35,070 nt of DNA. Source: Methanococcoides sp. EBM-47 (lineage in GTDB: Archaea > Halobacteriota > Methanosarcinia > Methanosarcinales > Methanosarcinaceae). The stretch spans positions 1-35,070 of the forward strand of contig MPPA01000036.1 in the NCBI GenBank assembly GCA_001896725.1, read 5' to 3'. Of this stretch, positions 14,423-23,670 are shown piece by piece (the stretch's first letter is position 1; each line of letters starts with the position of its first letter). The notes beneath the pieces are model-generated. The model ran no database searches. It was not told the DNA's origin and was given only the letters and a program-made list of their open reading frames with translations. The translations under genes and the position numbers were made by a program.

Positions 14423-14880
14423 AACATTACAGCAAGGAAGAACTAGCAAGTTACAAAGCAGGCACTCTTTCCGAAAAAGATTCGGATATTCTCGAAGAAC
14501 ACCTTACAAAGTGCGATATGTGCTGCGAGATGTTTTTATCGATGATTCATAATGAGGAGATACGCCAAGCCCAAAGCAAAATTTCTCTTGATTTTCCAAC
14601 AAAGGTACTGTGTCAAGTAAAAAAACAGCGCAAAGTGGAGCCTGTTTGTAAAAAGAAGGTTGAGATCACAAGAAAAAGAAATCTTTTCATGTATTACATC
14701 GCAGCCTCCATAGTTACATTTATGCTGATGAACTTTGGAATGTTCAATAAGATTGCAAACATTGTACCTGTAGCAAATGCCACGTCTTACCGAGCAGAGT
14801 GCAGTATGAATATAGATTTTCCAGAAAAAATAGTCAGCGGAGCACATGAATGGATTCAAAATTTTGAGGAATATAAGTAA
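14419..14880 (+). CDS. Zinc-binding (ZAS) anti-sigma factor, membrane-bound
   Basis: This 153-residue protein has an N-terminal anti-sigma domain with the H-x3-C-x2-C zinc motif in EEHLTKCDMCCEMFL (about residues 30-45) and one transmembrane helix (about 97-117, MYYIAASIVTFMLMNFGMF). A short extracytoplasmic segment of about 36 residues follows. Such proteins hold the adjacent ECF sigma at the membrane until a signal or proteolysis releases it. The ATG overlaps the sigma stop by 4 bp. The start at 14419 is chosen over an in-frame position at 14398 because GGGGGAGGGAG fits it. Confidence 0.88.
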   Translation: MKHYSKEELASYKAGTLSEKDSDILEEHLTKCDMCCEMFLSMIHNEEIRQAQSKISLDFPTKVLCQVKKQRKVEPVCKKKVEITRKRNLFMYYIAASIVTFMLMNFGMFNKIANIVPVANATSYRAECSMNIDFPEKIVSGAHEWIQNFEEYK

Positions 14881-14895
14881 AGGAGAATTTAAACA

Positions 14896-15717
14896 GTGAA
14901 TAAAAAAAGCAAACTTGTGACATTTATACTATCTTTTATTCCCGGCCTGGCTCATATTTACCTTGGATACCTTGACAGGGCATTTGTCTTTTTTCTTCTT
15001 TTCTTCGGTATAATACTGGGCACGGGAGGGCTAGCCCTTGTCTTGCATCAACATGAATTTATATTTATTTTGGGTTTACTGCTCCCCATAATATGGCTTA
15101 TTTCATTGGTAGATGCTATCTCTTTAGCCGATAAGTCAGGATATAACGGCAATAATTCCGAAATACCGCAAGGAGAAAAGGAAGAAGTAAAAAGTTTTAA
15201 AGATGAAAATAAAAAAGTTATAGCAGTAGGTCTTTCGGTTATACCCGGAGCAGGCCACATGTACTTGGGCCTTCAAAGAGAAGGCCTGATATTGATGAGT
15301 ATGTTTTTCTTTGACATTTTTTTGATGAGCTGGCTTAACATGAGTTTTTTCTTGTTCCTTTTGCCTGTTATATGGTTTTACAGCATATTTGACACGCTCC
15401 ACAGCCTTGAAGGAAAATCGGAGGAATACCGTACAGACAGTTACCTTTTTTCCTTACTTGACAACAATCCCAAAATTGTCGGCTGGAGCCTTATAGGACT
15501 TGGCATATTAGCTATATTTAACAGGATAATCATGCCGCTTTTGCCATGGAGGTTTCAGAGTTATTTGCAAACGATAATTGTAGCCGCAATTTTAATCGCA
15601 ACAGGTATAAGGTTGCTAAAAGGTCCTAAGGAAAACAGTGAAAATACCGAGAAAGATCATGATTGTGATGATTATCTTGAAGAAAGAAGTGAAGATACAT
15701 GCAGCAAAGAAGAGTAG
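14896..15717 (+). CDS. Multi-pass membrane protein with duplicated TM2-like motif
   Basis: The 273-residue protein begins at GTG 14896 with AAAGGAG upstream. It contains a duplicated module: LSFIPGLAHIYLGYLDRA and, about 100 residues later, LSVIPGAGHMYLGLQREG. Each is followed by two hydrophobic helices, and a further hairpin of helices lies near the C-terminus before an acidic, charged tail. The pattern resembles the TM2/DUF6677-like families found beside sigma/anti-sigma and LiaF-like genes. The function is unknown. It sits 15 bp after the anti-sigma gene and overlaps the next gene by 19 bp, so it is part of the ECF operon. Confidence 0.7.
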   Translation: MNKKSKLVTFILSFIPGLAHIYLGYLDRAFVFFLLFFGIILGTGGLALVLHQHEFIFILGLLLPIIWLISLVDAISLADKSGYNGNNSEIPQGEKEEVKSFKDENKKVIAVGLSVIPGAGHMYLGLQREGLILMSMFFFDIFLMSWLNMSFFLFLLPVIWFYSIFDTLHSLEGKSEEYRTDSYLFSLLDNNPKIVGWSLIGLGILAIFNRIIMPLLPWRFQSYLQTIIVAAILIATGIRLLKGPKENSENTEKDHDCDDYLEERSEDTCSKEE

Positions 15718-16619
15718 GCACTTTTACAATGGGCATAGTACTTATATTTTTTGGATTTATTTTGCTCATATCACAGCTCAAGACACAAAATGCTGCAATT
15801 ATATTAATAAAAGGCTGGCCGTTGATCTTGGTTCTTTTAGGTCTAGAAGTTTTATGGCGCTACTATACTTTAAAAGATGAACAAACCAAAATAAAGTATG
15901 ATATCCTCAGCATAATTATAATTGGCGCAATATGTGCTACAAGTCTGGGATTGTACGTTTTTACCCAGGTCGGTGTCGTTTCTCGTATATCAGATATGAT
16001 TTTAAACCAAAGCTATAAGATGGATGCTAAAGTCAGCGAATTTATAGTAGATGATACAGTAAAAAAATTAGTTATAGACGCATCAGGCCTACAGCTTAAT
16101 GTCAGAACGTCACAGAATAATAAAGTTACCGCACAAGCTAAGGCTTGTATAAGGGCAAATTCAAAGGAAAAAGCTCAAGAGCTTCTGCAAGAGCAAGAAG
16201 TCGTCTATGAAAAGGAAGGAAATACTGTACATATGTCGTTTAACCGCCCAATTTCCGGGAATATCAGTGTTAACGAATATGATATTATTGTTCCCGCAAA
16301 CCTGGAGGTCGAAGTTTATGAAACATCTGCTATAAAATTTATATGTCAGCAAATCCAGTCTGACTGGTATATATTTGATACAGGCAATGTAGATATAACT
16401 ATTTCTGAGAATACAAATGTAAAACTTATTGCTTTAGTTGAAAATCAAGAATCACTGATGGGAAATGTCGATTGGGATATTGCCGATCAAGACCCATCCG
16501 GCAACAAGGATCTTCCCGGCAATAGCAAAAGCCTTAGGTATGAGGCAACCTTCGGCAGCGGTAAAAATAACATTTATATACTCGAATCCGGTGATATAAC
16601 AGCAAATAAGTTGTTGTAA
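15699..16619 (+). CDS. LiaF/DUF4097-like membrane protein of the ECF operon
   Basis: This 306-residue protein has an N-terminal LiaI/LiaF-type membrane part (helices at about residues 8-25, 33-50 and 70-92). That part includes ILIKGWPLILVLLGLEVLWR, typical of LiaF-TM (DUF5668-like) domains. The extracytoplasmic C-terminal half is beta-rich, with segments such as KLVIDASGLQLNV and NEYDIIVPANLEVEVYE that recall DUF4097/LiaF C-terminal domains. These families occur in cell-envelope stress circuits. The gene begins inside the previous one (19-bp overlap), supporting translational coupling. The domain match is moderate; the role is inferred from context. Confidence 0.7.
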   Translation: MQQRRVGTFTMGIVLIFFGFILLISQLKTQNAAIILIKGWPLILVLLGLEVLWRYYTLKDEQTKIKYDILSIIIIGAICATSLGLYVFTQVGVVSRISDMILNQSYKMDAKVSEFIVDDTVKKLVIDASGLQLNVRTSQNNKVTAQAKACIRANSKEKAQELLQEQEVVYEKEGNTVHMSFNRPISGNISVNEYDIIVPANLEVEVYETSAIKFICQQIQSDWYIFDTGNVDITISENTNVKLIALVENQESLMGNVDWDIADQDPSGNKDLPGNSKSLRYEATFGSGKNNIYILESGDITANKLL

Positions 16620-16763
16620 CAACTATAAAACTTTACCAATTTTTTCGTCTTCCTCTTTATAGGTAAAAGATATATTCTGAAGATAGGTTAATTTTAAGTA
16701 ACCTGTGATGAATTTGAACCGGATTTTAAGAAGTAGTTGCAAATTAACAATGATTTTCTATGC

Positions 16764-16801
16764 AATAAAAGACACTGATTATATCTTCAGTGTCTTTTAT
16801 T
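16764..16801. terminator. Bidirectional terminator between the ECF operon and mnmA
   Basis: A perfect 15-bp stem (AATAAAAGACACTGA and its complement) with an 8-nt loop and T-rich ends on both strands lies between two convergent transcription units. Confidence 0.85.
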
Positions 16802-16887
16802 TTGACCGCAAATATAACTTATTTGTTGCTTAAATTTGAGATTACAGTGTAATAATAAACCGGGAAATTATTTTAATGTAGGTCTTT

Positions 16888-17988
16888 CTAAAAAGATTTT
16901 TCAGGAAGGCAGCGCCGTTGTATAACACCACCGCCTAAAACTAAATCGCCTTTATAAAATACTGCTGATTGGCCGGGAGTAACGGCTTTTTGGGGATTTT
17001 CAAAAATTACTTTTACCGTATCGCCATTAAGTGGTATGATTTCGGCCGGCTTTTCGATAAAATTGTACCTTATTTTTACATTTGCATTAAACTTTTCACA
17101 AGGTGTATCTATTGATACCCAGTTAGTTTGACTTGCTACAAATTCCTTTGTATAAAGGTCTTTTTCGTCCCCTAGAACTACGGCATTATTCTCGGCATCT
17201 ATATCGACTACATAAAGAGGTTTACCGGCAGATATGCCCAGGCCTTTCCTCTGGCCTATCGTGTAAAACGGAATACCCTTATGCTTTCCTATTACCTTGC
17301 CGTTTGTATCTATAAATGGTCCTTCTTTGATTTTATCCGGGGCTTTCTTATATAGAAAATCACGGTAATTGGTATCGATAAAACAAATCTCTTGGCTGTC
17401 TGGTTTATCCGAAACAGATAAGCCTATTTTTTGAGCTATTTGGCGAATTTCCTTTTTTGTATAACTCCCCAACGGAAAAAGGACATGCTCAAGTTGTTGC
17501 TGAGTCAAACCATATAAAACATAAGATTGGTCCTTGTCGCTGTCGACAGATTTTTTTAAAATATATCGGCTTAGAGCATCATCATATTCTACCCTAGCAT
17601 AATGACCGGTTGCAAGATAAAAAGCGTCAAGTTTAAAAGCTTCTTTTAGAAGTTCGGTAAATTTTAGATATTTGTTGCAAACAATGCAAGGATTCGGCGT
17701 TTTGCCGGATAAATACTCGCTTATAAAATACTTTATGACTTTTTCATTAAAGCAGTGTTTCAGATTTACCACATAATGCGGTATGCCCAGATTTTTTGCT
17801 ACAAGTCGTGCGTCCTGCACAGCTTCGGTGGAGCAGCTGCCTTCTTTAGCTTTGCTTTCGCCTGATGCATCATCAAATATTTGCATAGTTATTCCGATTA
17901 CTTCATATCCCTGCTCTTTTAGCAGATATGCGCAGACAGAACTGTCTACTCCCCCGCTCATCGCTACTGCAACTTTATTTTTGTTCAA
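16888..17988 (-). CDS. mnmA: tRNA-specific 2-thiouridylase MnmA
   Basis: This 366-residue enzyme adds sulfur to U34 of tRNA for Lys, Glu and Gln, using ATP and persulfide sulfur from a cysteine desulfurase. The PP-loop SGGVDSSV is at residues 11-18. The catalytic Cys pair is C104 (NPCIVCNKYLKF) and C202 (DSQEICFID). The GQRKGLG motif is present. The length is that of normal MnmA. The start is TTG 17988 with AGGGG about 7 bp upstream. It lies directly after a truncated nifU/iscU remnant, which fits the common clostridial order iscS-nifU-mnmA and suggests a deletion upstream. Confidence 0.95.
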   Translation of the reverse strand: MNKNKVAVAMSGGVDSSVCAYLLKEQGYEVIGITMQIFDDASGESKAKEGSCSTEAVQDARLVAKNLGIPHYVVNLKHCFNEKVIKYFISEYLSGKTPNPCIVCNKYLKFTELLKEAFKLDAFYLATGHYARVEYDDALSRYILKKSVDSDKDQSYVLYGLTQQQLEHVLFPLGSYTKKEIRQIAQKIGLSVSDKPDSQEICFIDTNYRDFLYKKAPDKIKEGPFIDTNGKVIGKHKGIPFYTIGQRKGLGISAGKPLYVVDIDAENNAVVLGDEKDLYTKEFVASQTNWVSIDTPCEKFNANVKIRYNFIEKPAEIIPLNGDTVKVIFENPQKAVTPGQSAVFYKGDLVLGGGVIQRRCLPEKSF

Positions 17989-17990
17989 TA

Positions 17991-18089
17991 TTAACCCCTA
18001 CTTTTTTTATAATCATTTATCGCTTCCTTAAGCGCGTCTGCAGCAAGATTTGAACAATGCATTTGCTTAGTAAGGTTTTCTGAACTTAA
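17991..18089 (-). pseudogene. C-terminal remnant of an iron-sulfur scaffold gene (nifU/iscU-type)
   Basis: The minus strand reads SENLTKQMHCSNLAADALKE and a further AINDYKK, ending at TAA 17993-17991, three bases before the mnmA start. MHCSNLAADAL is the conserved C-terminal end of IscU/NifU N-domain scaffold proteins, carrying the last cluster-ligand Cys. An in-frame TAA at 18092-18090 and no start or upstream coding part show that the rest of the gene, about 100 residues, has been lost. The fragment cannot work alone. Confidence 0.8.
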
Positions 18090-18204
18090 TTATAGCATAA
18101 ATTACATCATTGTAATAATAAATTAGGAAGGGCTCCAAAGGAGATTGCTTGATTACTTTGCTGTGATTAAATCCTTTTTCTTTGACTAAATTCAGATTGC
18201 CCTC

Positions 18205-19047
18205 TTACAGACCGAGGAGTCGGCAGGCGTTTTGTCCGCAAATAAGCTCTTGTTCCTCTTGACTTAAACCGGATTCTGATATTTCTTTAAGGTATCTTTT
18301 CATAGGCAGCAAGGGAAAATCACTTCCAAATAGCACTTTATGCAAAACTTCGATATCACCGGCTGTTTTGTATATGTTTTTATTGTAAAGTAGTGGAGAT
18401 GCGGCAGTATCATAATATACGTTTTGATTTTGTTTTTTTATCTCAGGCATTAATTCATAGAACATAAGCCCGCCACCCCAATGGGCAAATATAACTTTAA
18501 CATCGGGAAAATTTTGAGCAAAGGCACCGGCTTTTTCCGGTGTGGTGTCAGTCTTTCCGGCATAGTAATGGCCTACAGGCTCATTTGTATGGATTATCAG
18601 GGGAAGGTTTCGCTCTATACATAAGTTAGCCAGGTTTGACATCTCTTTAGAATCTGCTATATCAAATCCCTGTCCTTGAGGAAAAAGTTCACCAATGCCT
18701 TTGAGTCCGGCAGCTCTGCATCTGTCAATTTCTTTTTCCAGCTCCCTCGATGTAGGCATTGCTACCATATATCCTATTAGTTTTTCAGGATATTTTTTTA
18801 TAGCTTGGGCCGTATAGTCGTTGACATAACGGCAAAGCCCCATATCTTTAAAAGCAAACCCGAAGATAACTGCCTTGTCAATTCCTGAACTTTCAAGCTC
18901 TTCTACAACATCATCAGCCGTAGCAAACTTATTTACAGGGCTTTCGCTGAGAAGTCTAAAATAGTCCTCCTTTTCAGCTATTTTTTTCCAGTCTTTTATA
19001 ATATCCGGTGGTGTTATATGTACATGAAAATCTATCTTCAATTTCAT
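18205..19047 (-). CDS. Amidohydrolase-family (amidohydrolase_2) TIM-barrel hydrolase
   Basis: This protein of about 280 residues has the metal-ligand pattern of the amidohydrolase_2 family: DFHVH near the N-terminus, a mid-barrel IIHTNEP, the FAHWGGG motif with the second His, and FGSDFPLLP with the catalytic Asp. Members hydrolyse or decarboxylate small carboxylic or cyclic compounds; the substrate is not predictable. The ATG at 19047 directly follows AAAGGAGTG; a GTG at 19050 and a TTG at 19041 are alternatives. It is separated from the pre genes by a strong terminator, so it is probably its own unit, although its position suggests a possible link to pyrimidine or amide breakdown. Confidence 0.8.
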   Translation of the reverse strand: MKLKIDFHVHITPPDIIKDWKKIAEKEDYFRLLSESPVNKFATADDVVEELESSGIDKAVIFGFAFKDMGLCRYVNDYTAQAIKKYPEKLIGYMVAMPTSRELEKEIDRCRAAGLKGIGELFPQGQGFDIADSKEMSNLANLCIERNLPLIIHTNEPVGHYYAGKTDTTPEKAGAFAQNFPDVKVIFAHWGGGLMFYELMPEIKKQNQNVYYDTAASPLLYNKNIYKTAGDIEVLHKVLFGSDFPLLPMKRYLKEISESGLSQEEQELICGQNACRLLGL

Positions 19048-19123
19048 CACTCCTTTAATTTGCTTTCTATGACTACATTCTATTACATTTTTTTATGTCT
19101 CTCAATGAGTCATTAAGGTAAGC

Positions 19124-19153
19124 AAAAAAGAAGGGTTTTAGGCCTTCTTTTTT
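19124..19153 (-). terminator. Terminator after the DUF1097 gene
   Basis: An 11-bp stem (AAAAAAGAAGG/CCTTCTTTTTT) surrounds an 8-nt loop, with T-rich flank on the minus strand. Confidence 0.8.
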
Positions 19154-19197
19154 CTAAGGGTATGTTTTGTTTCTGTATCATAAAAATTTAAAACTTA

Positions 19198-19668
19198 TTA
19201 GTCTAGATTCTCTGCGCGTTTTCTGTTTAACATTTCATAAATCCAAATTCCCAAAGACTCTGACGTATATCCTAAAACTGCTCCGCACAAAAGCGCAGGA
19301 ACTACTTGCATCCAATTTCCTTGAGCGGCAAAGGTAGCGCAGCTTCCAACAAATGCACCTGGAATAAAATCAAATGATTTAAATTTCGCTTGAGCGCACA
19401 TTATAAAAGAAATAATGCCTGTCATTAAAGCTGCGACACCATCAAAACTTGATATGCTGCTAACTTTAATCGCAATTACTGCCCAGATAACACCTGTAAT
19501 ATTAGTCATTATGGCTTTTTTAAATCCTTCTTTTCTCCCTCCGGCGGCAAAGTAAGTCGTGCAGCCCAAGAATCCTGCCCAAGTAATAAGTCCAAAGGCA
19601 GAACTTAGATAGGCCCATATTCCCGAAAAAACGCCTACGCTAATTGCAGTAGTCATAAGAGCATCCAT
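19198..19668 (-). CDS. DUF1097-family membrane protein
   Basis: This 156-residue, very hydrophobic protein has about five transmembrane segments and matches the pattern of DUF1097 (Escherichia coli YcdZ-like): GIWAYLSSAFGLITWAGFLG, the CTTYFAAGGRKEGF turn, and a GNWMQVVPALLCGAVLGYTS segment near the end. Its function is not established; a transport role is possible. GGAGG lies upstream of the ATG. It lies 57 bp after preA on the same strand with a modest hairpin between, so it may be partly co-transcribed with preTA. A pyrimidine-related role is only an inference from position. Confidence 0.75.
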   Translation of the reverse strand: MDALMTTAISVGVFSGIWAYLSSAFGLITWAGFLGCTTYFAAGGRKEGFKKAIMTNITGVIWAVIAIKVSSISSFDGVAALMTGIISFIMCAQAKFKSFDFIPGAFVGSCATFAAQGNWMQVVPALLCGAVLGYTSESLGIWIYEMLNRKRAENLD

Positions 19669-19690
19669 TAATTATCCTCCTTGCTTTAGG

Positions 19691-19717
19691 AAAAGGGTGC
19701 CGATTTGACACCCTTTT
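19691..19717 (-). terminator. Hairpin between preA and the DUF1097 gene
   Basis: AAAAGGGTG/CACCCTTTT forms a 9-bp stem with a 9-nt loop. The T-run is short (4), so it may be a partial terminator or an mRNA-stabilising end for preTA. Confidence 0.6.
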
Positions 19718-19725
19718 CTCTTGAA

Positions 19726-20961
19726 TTAAATAACTAATTTACGTTCTGCGGCACCTGATTTAAATTTGATTTCTCCCTTTTCTATGCACTGCACAGGGCA
19801 TACATTGGCACATAAATGGCATCCCACGCATCTATCTTCTATTAAAATTGGTTTACGCTCTTTTTCATCCCATTCTATCGCCTGGTGTCCGCCATCATAG
19901 CAGGATATATAGCATCTTCCGCATTTAACACATTTTTTATCATCGAATTTCGGAAATACTATATAATCCCTATCTAATTTATCAGGAGGTATAATATTTT
20001 GAGTAGCAAGTCCTACCATATCGGAAATTTTCTTAAAGCCCTTTTCTTCCATGTAATAGGACATACCGCTTATCATGTCTTCAACGATCCTATATCCGTA
20101 CTGCATTACTGCTGTAGTTACTTGTAAGTTTGAAGCACCTAAAAGTATAAATTCTGCCGCATCCTCCCATGTTTCTATTCCACCTATTCCGCTTATGGGC
20201 ACATTTTTTAATTTTGGATTTGATGCAAGTTCATATATCCATCTAAGTGCAATAGGCTTGACTGCCTTTCCAGAGTATCCGGAGACACTTGACTTTCCAT
20301 TTATAATGGGCACGGCTGTATAGTGATTCAGGTCGATTTTTGTAAGAGATTTTATAGTATTTATTGTAGCAATGCCTGTTGCTCCGCCTTCTATGCTAGC
20401 TAAGGCAGGAATTGCCATATCTGATATATTTGGTGTCATTTTTGCTAAGATAGGAAGACTGGTCCCTTTTCTGACAGCCTGACAGTATTTTTTAACCAAA
20501 TCCGGATTTTGTCCAACATCTGAGCCCATCGCACCGCTCGTCATCTGCGGACATGAAAAATTACACTCTATCATATCGGCTCCGGCTTCGGTTACTAGTT
20601 TAGCAAGTTCTGTCCACTCTTTTTCGTTTTCTCCCATTATCGATGCCACTAGTACCTTGTCGGGATAGTTCTTTTTTAGTTTTCTCATAGCTTCCAGGTT
20701 TTCTTCTAAGGGATGTTCCGCTATTTGCTCCATGTTTCTAAATCCAACAAAAGGTGTGCATTCCTTTTGCAAATGGTCAAACCTTGGAGAAACCTCATTG
20801 GCTACAAAAAATCCTACTGTTTTGAACACTATTCCGCCCCAACCGGTATCGTATGCCTTTGCACACATTTCATAGCAGTTTCCCACCGGCGAAGAAGACA
20901 GAAAGAAAGGATTCTCGCAATGAACACCGCAAAAATCTATAGATAGGTCTTTCTTAAACAT
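19726..20961 (-). CDS. preA: NAD-dependent dihydropyrimidine dehydrogenase, PreA subunit
   Basis: This 411-residue protein closely follows E. coli PreA from start ([35 protein letters not shown]) to end. With PreT it interconverts uracil or thymine and their 5,6-dihydro forms using NADH. The N-terminal FMN-binding barrel contains the conserved [20 protein letters not shown] loop. Two 4Fe-4S motifs lie in the C-terminal ferredoxin domain ([11 protein letters not shown] and [12 protein letters not shown]). The start at 20961 has AGAGGGTG upstream and overlaps the preT stop by 8 bp; an in-frame extension to 20982 is less likely. No dihydropyrimidinase or beta-ureidopropionase gene is in the window. 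Confidence 0.93.
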   Translation of the reverse strand: MFKKDLSIDFCGVHCENPFFLSSSPVGNCYEMCAKAYDTGWGGIVFKTVGFFVANEVSPRFDHLQKECTPFVGFRNMEQIAEHPLEENLEAMRKLKKNYPDKVLVASIMGENEKEWTELAKLVTEAGADMIECNFSCPQMTSGAMGSDVGQNPDLVKKYCQAVRKGTSLPILAKMTPNISDMAIPALASIEGGATGIATINTIKSLTKIDLNHYTAVPIINGKSSVSGYSGKAVKPIALRWIYELASNPKLKNVPISGIGGIETWEDAAEFILLGASNLQVTTAVMQYGYRIVEDMISGMSYYMEEKGFKKISDMVGLATQNIIPPDKLDRDYIVFPKFDDKKCVKCGRCYISCYDGGHQAIEWDEKERKPILIEDRCVGCHLCANVCPVQCIEKGEIKFKSGAAERKLVI

Positions 20962-22195
20962 TATAAGCACCCTCTTTCTCAAGATATTCCATAATGGCTT
21001 TAGCTGCTTCTTTTCCAGTTTTTACTGAATAAACCACTGTTTTATCGCCTTCAATTATGTCTCCGGCAGCAAAAATACCTTCTTGAGATGTCATATAATT
21101 TTTCACAGGCAAAGTATTATTGTCCAATTTTAGCCCTAATGATTCTAGATTTTCAGGCTCCTGTCCAATTGCAAATATTATTGTATCAGCAGGCAGATCC
21201 AATGTAGAATCATCAAACATGCCTTCGGCTTTAAAGCGGACTGCTCTACCGTTTTCACCCACTATTTGTTTTGGTTTAAAACCTGTAAAAATCGGGATAT
21301 CTAATTTAAAAACTCGCTCTTTTTCTTCAGGATCCGCCGGCATTTTATCTATGGTTCTGCGGTAAACTATTTTAACATCTTTTGTTCCTAAATCCTTGGC
21401 TACAGACGCGCAATCCATTGCTACATCTCCGCCGCCTATTACTATAACTTTATCTCCTATATTTATGTTTTCTCCCGCTTTTATTCGAGATAAAAATTCC
21501 GTTCCTTTGAAAACACCTTCAAGATTTATACCGTCAATATCAGGCAACTTGCTGCTCTGAACTCCTACCGCAACTAAAATTGCTTTATAGCCCTCTTTTT
21601 TTAGCTCATCTAGTGTAATATCTTTTCCAACGCTGCAATTTGTCTTAAATTCTACGCCTAGTTTTTTCACATACGAAATATCCTGCTCAACTGCTTCTCG
21701 AGGCAATCTGCTATCTGGGATGCCGTATGTCAGCCAACCGCCGGGTTTATCTTTTTGCTCAAATATAGTTACTTTGTATCCGTTTCTGGCAAGTTCTGCT
21801 GCTGCTTGCAGCCCGCTGGGGCCAGAACCTACTATGGCTACTTTTCCCTTATCTGATGTAACGGGTTTTAGTATTTCCAAATCAAGGGACTTTTCATAGT
21901 CTGTCAAAAACTGCTGTAATTTAGCAATGCGAATCGGCTTATCTATTTCTGTGCGGCTGCATGCACCCTCGCAATAGCGGGAAGTTGGGCATACTCGTGC
22001 ACATACACTTCCTAATATATTATTCGTCCTTATGGTTTCTACAGCGCCTTTTAGGTTTCTAAAGCGCAATGACCGAATAAACTTTCCTGGATCGGTTCCA
22101 GCCGGACAAGCTTTGGAACATGGTGAATCATGGCAAAGCAAGCAACGTGCCGCTTCTTCAATAGCAACTTGTGGTGTAATATGCTCTTGTTGCAA
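20954..22195 (-). CDS. preT: NAD-dependent dihydropyrimidine dehydrogenase, PreT subunit
   Basis: The 413-residue flavoprotein supplies electrons from NADH to PreA. The N-terminal cysteine-rich iron-sulfur domain shows [19 protein letters not shown] and [16 protein letters not shown]. An FAD-binding Rossmann motif follows ([14 protein letters not shown]), then [14 protein letters not shown] and a second nucleotide-binding motif, [14 protein letters not shown], with the C-terminal AAGDI flavin segment. It is related to the small subunit of glutamate synthase, but its pairing with PreA settles the call. The start is TTG 22195 with AAGGAGG about 9 bp upstream. It heads the preT-preA transcript. 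Confidence 0.93.
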   Translation of the reverse strand: MQQEHITPQVAIEEAARCLLCHDSPCSKACPAGTDPGKFIRSLRFRNLKGAVETIRTNNILGSVCARVCPTSRYCEGACSRTEIDKPIRIAKLQQFLTDYEKSLDLEILKPVTSDKGKVAIVGSGPSGLQAAAELARNGYKVTIFEQKDKPGGWLTYGIPDSRLPREAVEQDISYVKKLGVEFKTNCSVGKDITLDELKKEGYKAILVAVGVQSSKLPDIDGINLEGVFKGTEFLSRIKAGENINIGDKVIVIGGGDVAMDCASVAKDLGTKDVKIVYRRTIDKMPADPEEKERVFKLDIPIFTGFKPKQIVGENGRAVRFKAEGMFDDSTLDLPADTIIFAIGQEPENLESLGLKLDNNTLPVKNYMTSQEGIFAAGDIIEGDKTVVYSVKTGKEAAKAIMEYLEKEGAYNV

Positions 22196-22304
22196 TTTAA
22201 ATTCCTCCTTCTGATGCTAATACTGGTTGTTTTATTGTTTATTTTTTAACGAACATGTGAAAATTATAACATACTTTGCAATAATCGTCAAAACCCATTA
22301 CAAA

Positions 22305-22331
22305 AAGGGATGCTTTAAAAGCACCCCTTTA
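22305..22331 (-). terminator. Terminator of mtnA
   Basis: AAAGGGATGCTTT pairs with AAAGCACCCCTTT (one mismatch), with five T residues following on the minus strand. It lies 32 bp after the mtnA stop. Confidence 0.75.
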
Positions 22332-22362
22332 AGGTTTTAAATATCGATTTATCTGCTATTTT

Positions 22363-23412
22363 TTACTTCTTTCCATCTCTAAGCCTGCTTAAATTTTCCA
22401 AATACGGTGGTCTTATAATACCTTTCTCCGTTATTATTCCGGTTATGTTTTCATGAGGCGTTACATCAAAGGCGGGATTGTAAACATCTATACCTTCCGG
22501 TGCAATTCTTACGCCGTTTATATGAGTAACTTCTGTGGCGTCTCTTTCCTCGATTATGATATCTTTGCCGCTTTTTGTTTCAAAATCTATTGTGGAGATA
22601 GGCGCTGCAATATAAAAAGGAACATTAAAATCCTTTGCCATCTGTGACAGCATAAATGTGCCTATTTTATTGGCTGTATCGCCATTTAGCGCAATCCTGT
22701 CAGCTCCCACAATAATTATATCAATTTTTCCATCTCTAATTAGTACAGGAGCTACGCTGTCAGGAATTAGCTTTGCAGGAATCCTCTCCTGCACCAGCTC
22801 CCATGCTGTAAGCCTTGCCCCTTGAAGCCGCGGTCTTGTTTCATCAGCAAAGACTCGTATGTTTTTGCCTGTGTAATGAGCTTCCCTTATAACGCCAAGA
22901 GCCGTCCCGTATCCTGCAGTAGCGAGAGCCCCTGTATTACAGTGAGTTAAAATAGTAGCTCCCTTTGGAACAATCTCGTTTCCATATCTTGCTATAGCTT
23001 TATTTGTTTCTAAGTCTTCCCTTTCTATATTTTTTGCCTCATTTAACAAAATCTCACAGATTTCACTGTTTGTTTTATCTTTATTTGCCTCTAAAACATT
23101 CATCATTCTTTTTACAGCCCACATTAAATTTACCGCTGTGGGTCTGGCATTTCCTAAAATTGCAGCGCTTTCCTTTACTTTACTAATAAACTCTTCTTTT
23201 GACAGATCTAAAAAGTTTTCAGCTGCAAGAACTATGCCGTAAGCTCCCACAACCCCTATGGCCGGAGCTCCTCTTACCACCATGTCCTTTATGGCAAATT
23301 CTACATCTTTGTGGTCTTTACATTCAAACATAGAAAGCTTTTCCGGTAATTTTCTCTGATCGATTAAATAAAGTTTTCCGTCCTTAAATTCTATACTTTT
23401 TATCAAAGTCAT
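22363..23412 (-). CDS. mtnA: S-methyl-5-thioribose-1-phosphate isomerase
   Basis: This 349-residue enzyme of the methionine salvage pathway converts 5-methylthioribose-1-phosphate to the ribulose form. It has RGAPAIGVVGAYG near residue 48, the catalytic Cys C158 in THCNTGALATAGYGTA, and the catalytic Asp D238 in GADRIALNGDTANKIGT. Related eIF2B-fold ribose-1,5-bisphosphate isomerases exist, but the spacing and motifs fit MtnA. GGGAGG lies upstream of the ATG. No other methionine-salvage gene is adjacent, and no SAM riboswitch was recognised in its leader. Confidence 0.93.
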   Translation of the reverse strand: MTLIKSIEFKDGKLYLIDQRKLPEKLSMFECKDHKDVEFAIKDMVVRGAPAIGVVGAYGIVLAAENFLDLSKEEFISKVKESAAILGNARPTAVNLMWAVKRMMNVLEANKDKTNSEICEILLNEAKNIEREDLETNKAIARYGNEIVPKGATILTHCNTGALATAGYGTALGVIREAHYTGKNIRVFADETRPRLQGARLTAWELVQERIPAKLIPDSVAPVLIRDGKIDIIIVGADRIALNGDTANKIGTFMLSQMAKDFNVPFYIAAPISTIDFETKSGKDIIIEERDATEVTHINGVRIAPEGIDVYNPAFDVTPHENITGIITEKGIIRPPYLENLSRLRDGKK

Positions 23413-23670
23413 TATCGTAAACCTCCCAGTTAATATCCTTGTAATTTGACTACTTCACCGTTCTAACTGTGCTTTCTGTGAAATCTTGCCATTTGTAATT
23501 ATGTGTTCCCATTATGTAGTAGTTTATTAAATACGCTTTATGTTATATTTGTCTTATGCTCATTTAATCTATATTATAGCATAAGTCAATGACCATGTGC
23601 ATATATGTTTCCATCCTAAGATTTTGTCAATTAATAAGGTTTTAAAAGCATAACCGTTTAGTGAATATAA
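23413..23670. other. mtnA leader region, no riboswitch recognised
   Basis: No gene is seen between mtnA and the cstA terminator. An 8-bp inverted repeat, CTTATGCT (23553-23560) and AGCATAAG (23578-23585), overlaps TATAAT-like sequence and could be an operator or chance. I found no S-box (SAM-I) or SAM-II signature. Confidence 0.35.

Noticed and set aside
23413-23670. SAM riboswitch upstream of mtnA
   Set aside because: No S-box or SAM-II core motifs could be found on the minus strand; a covariance search would settle it.
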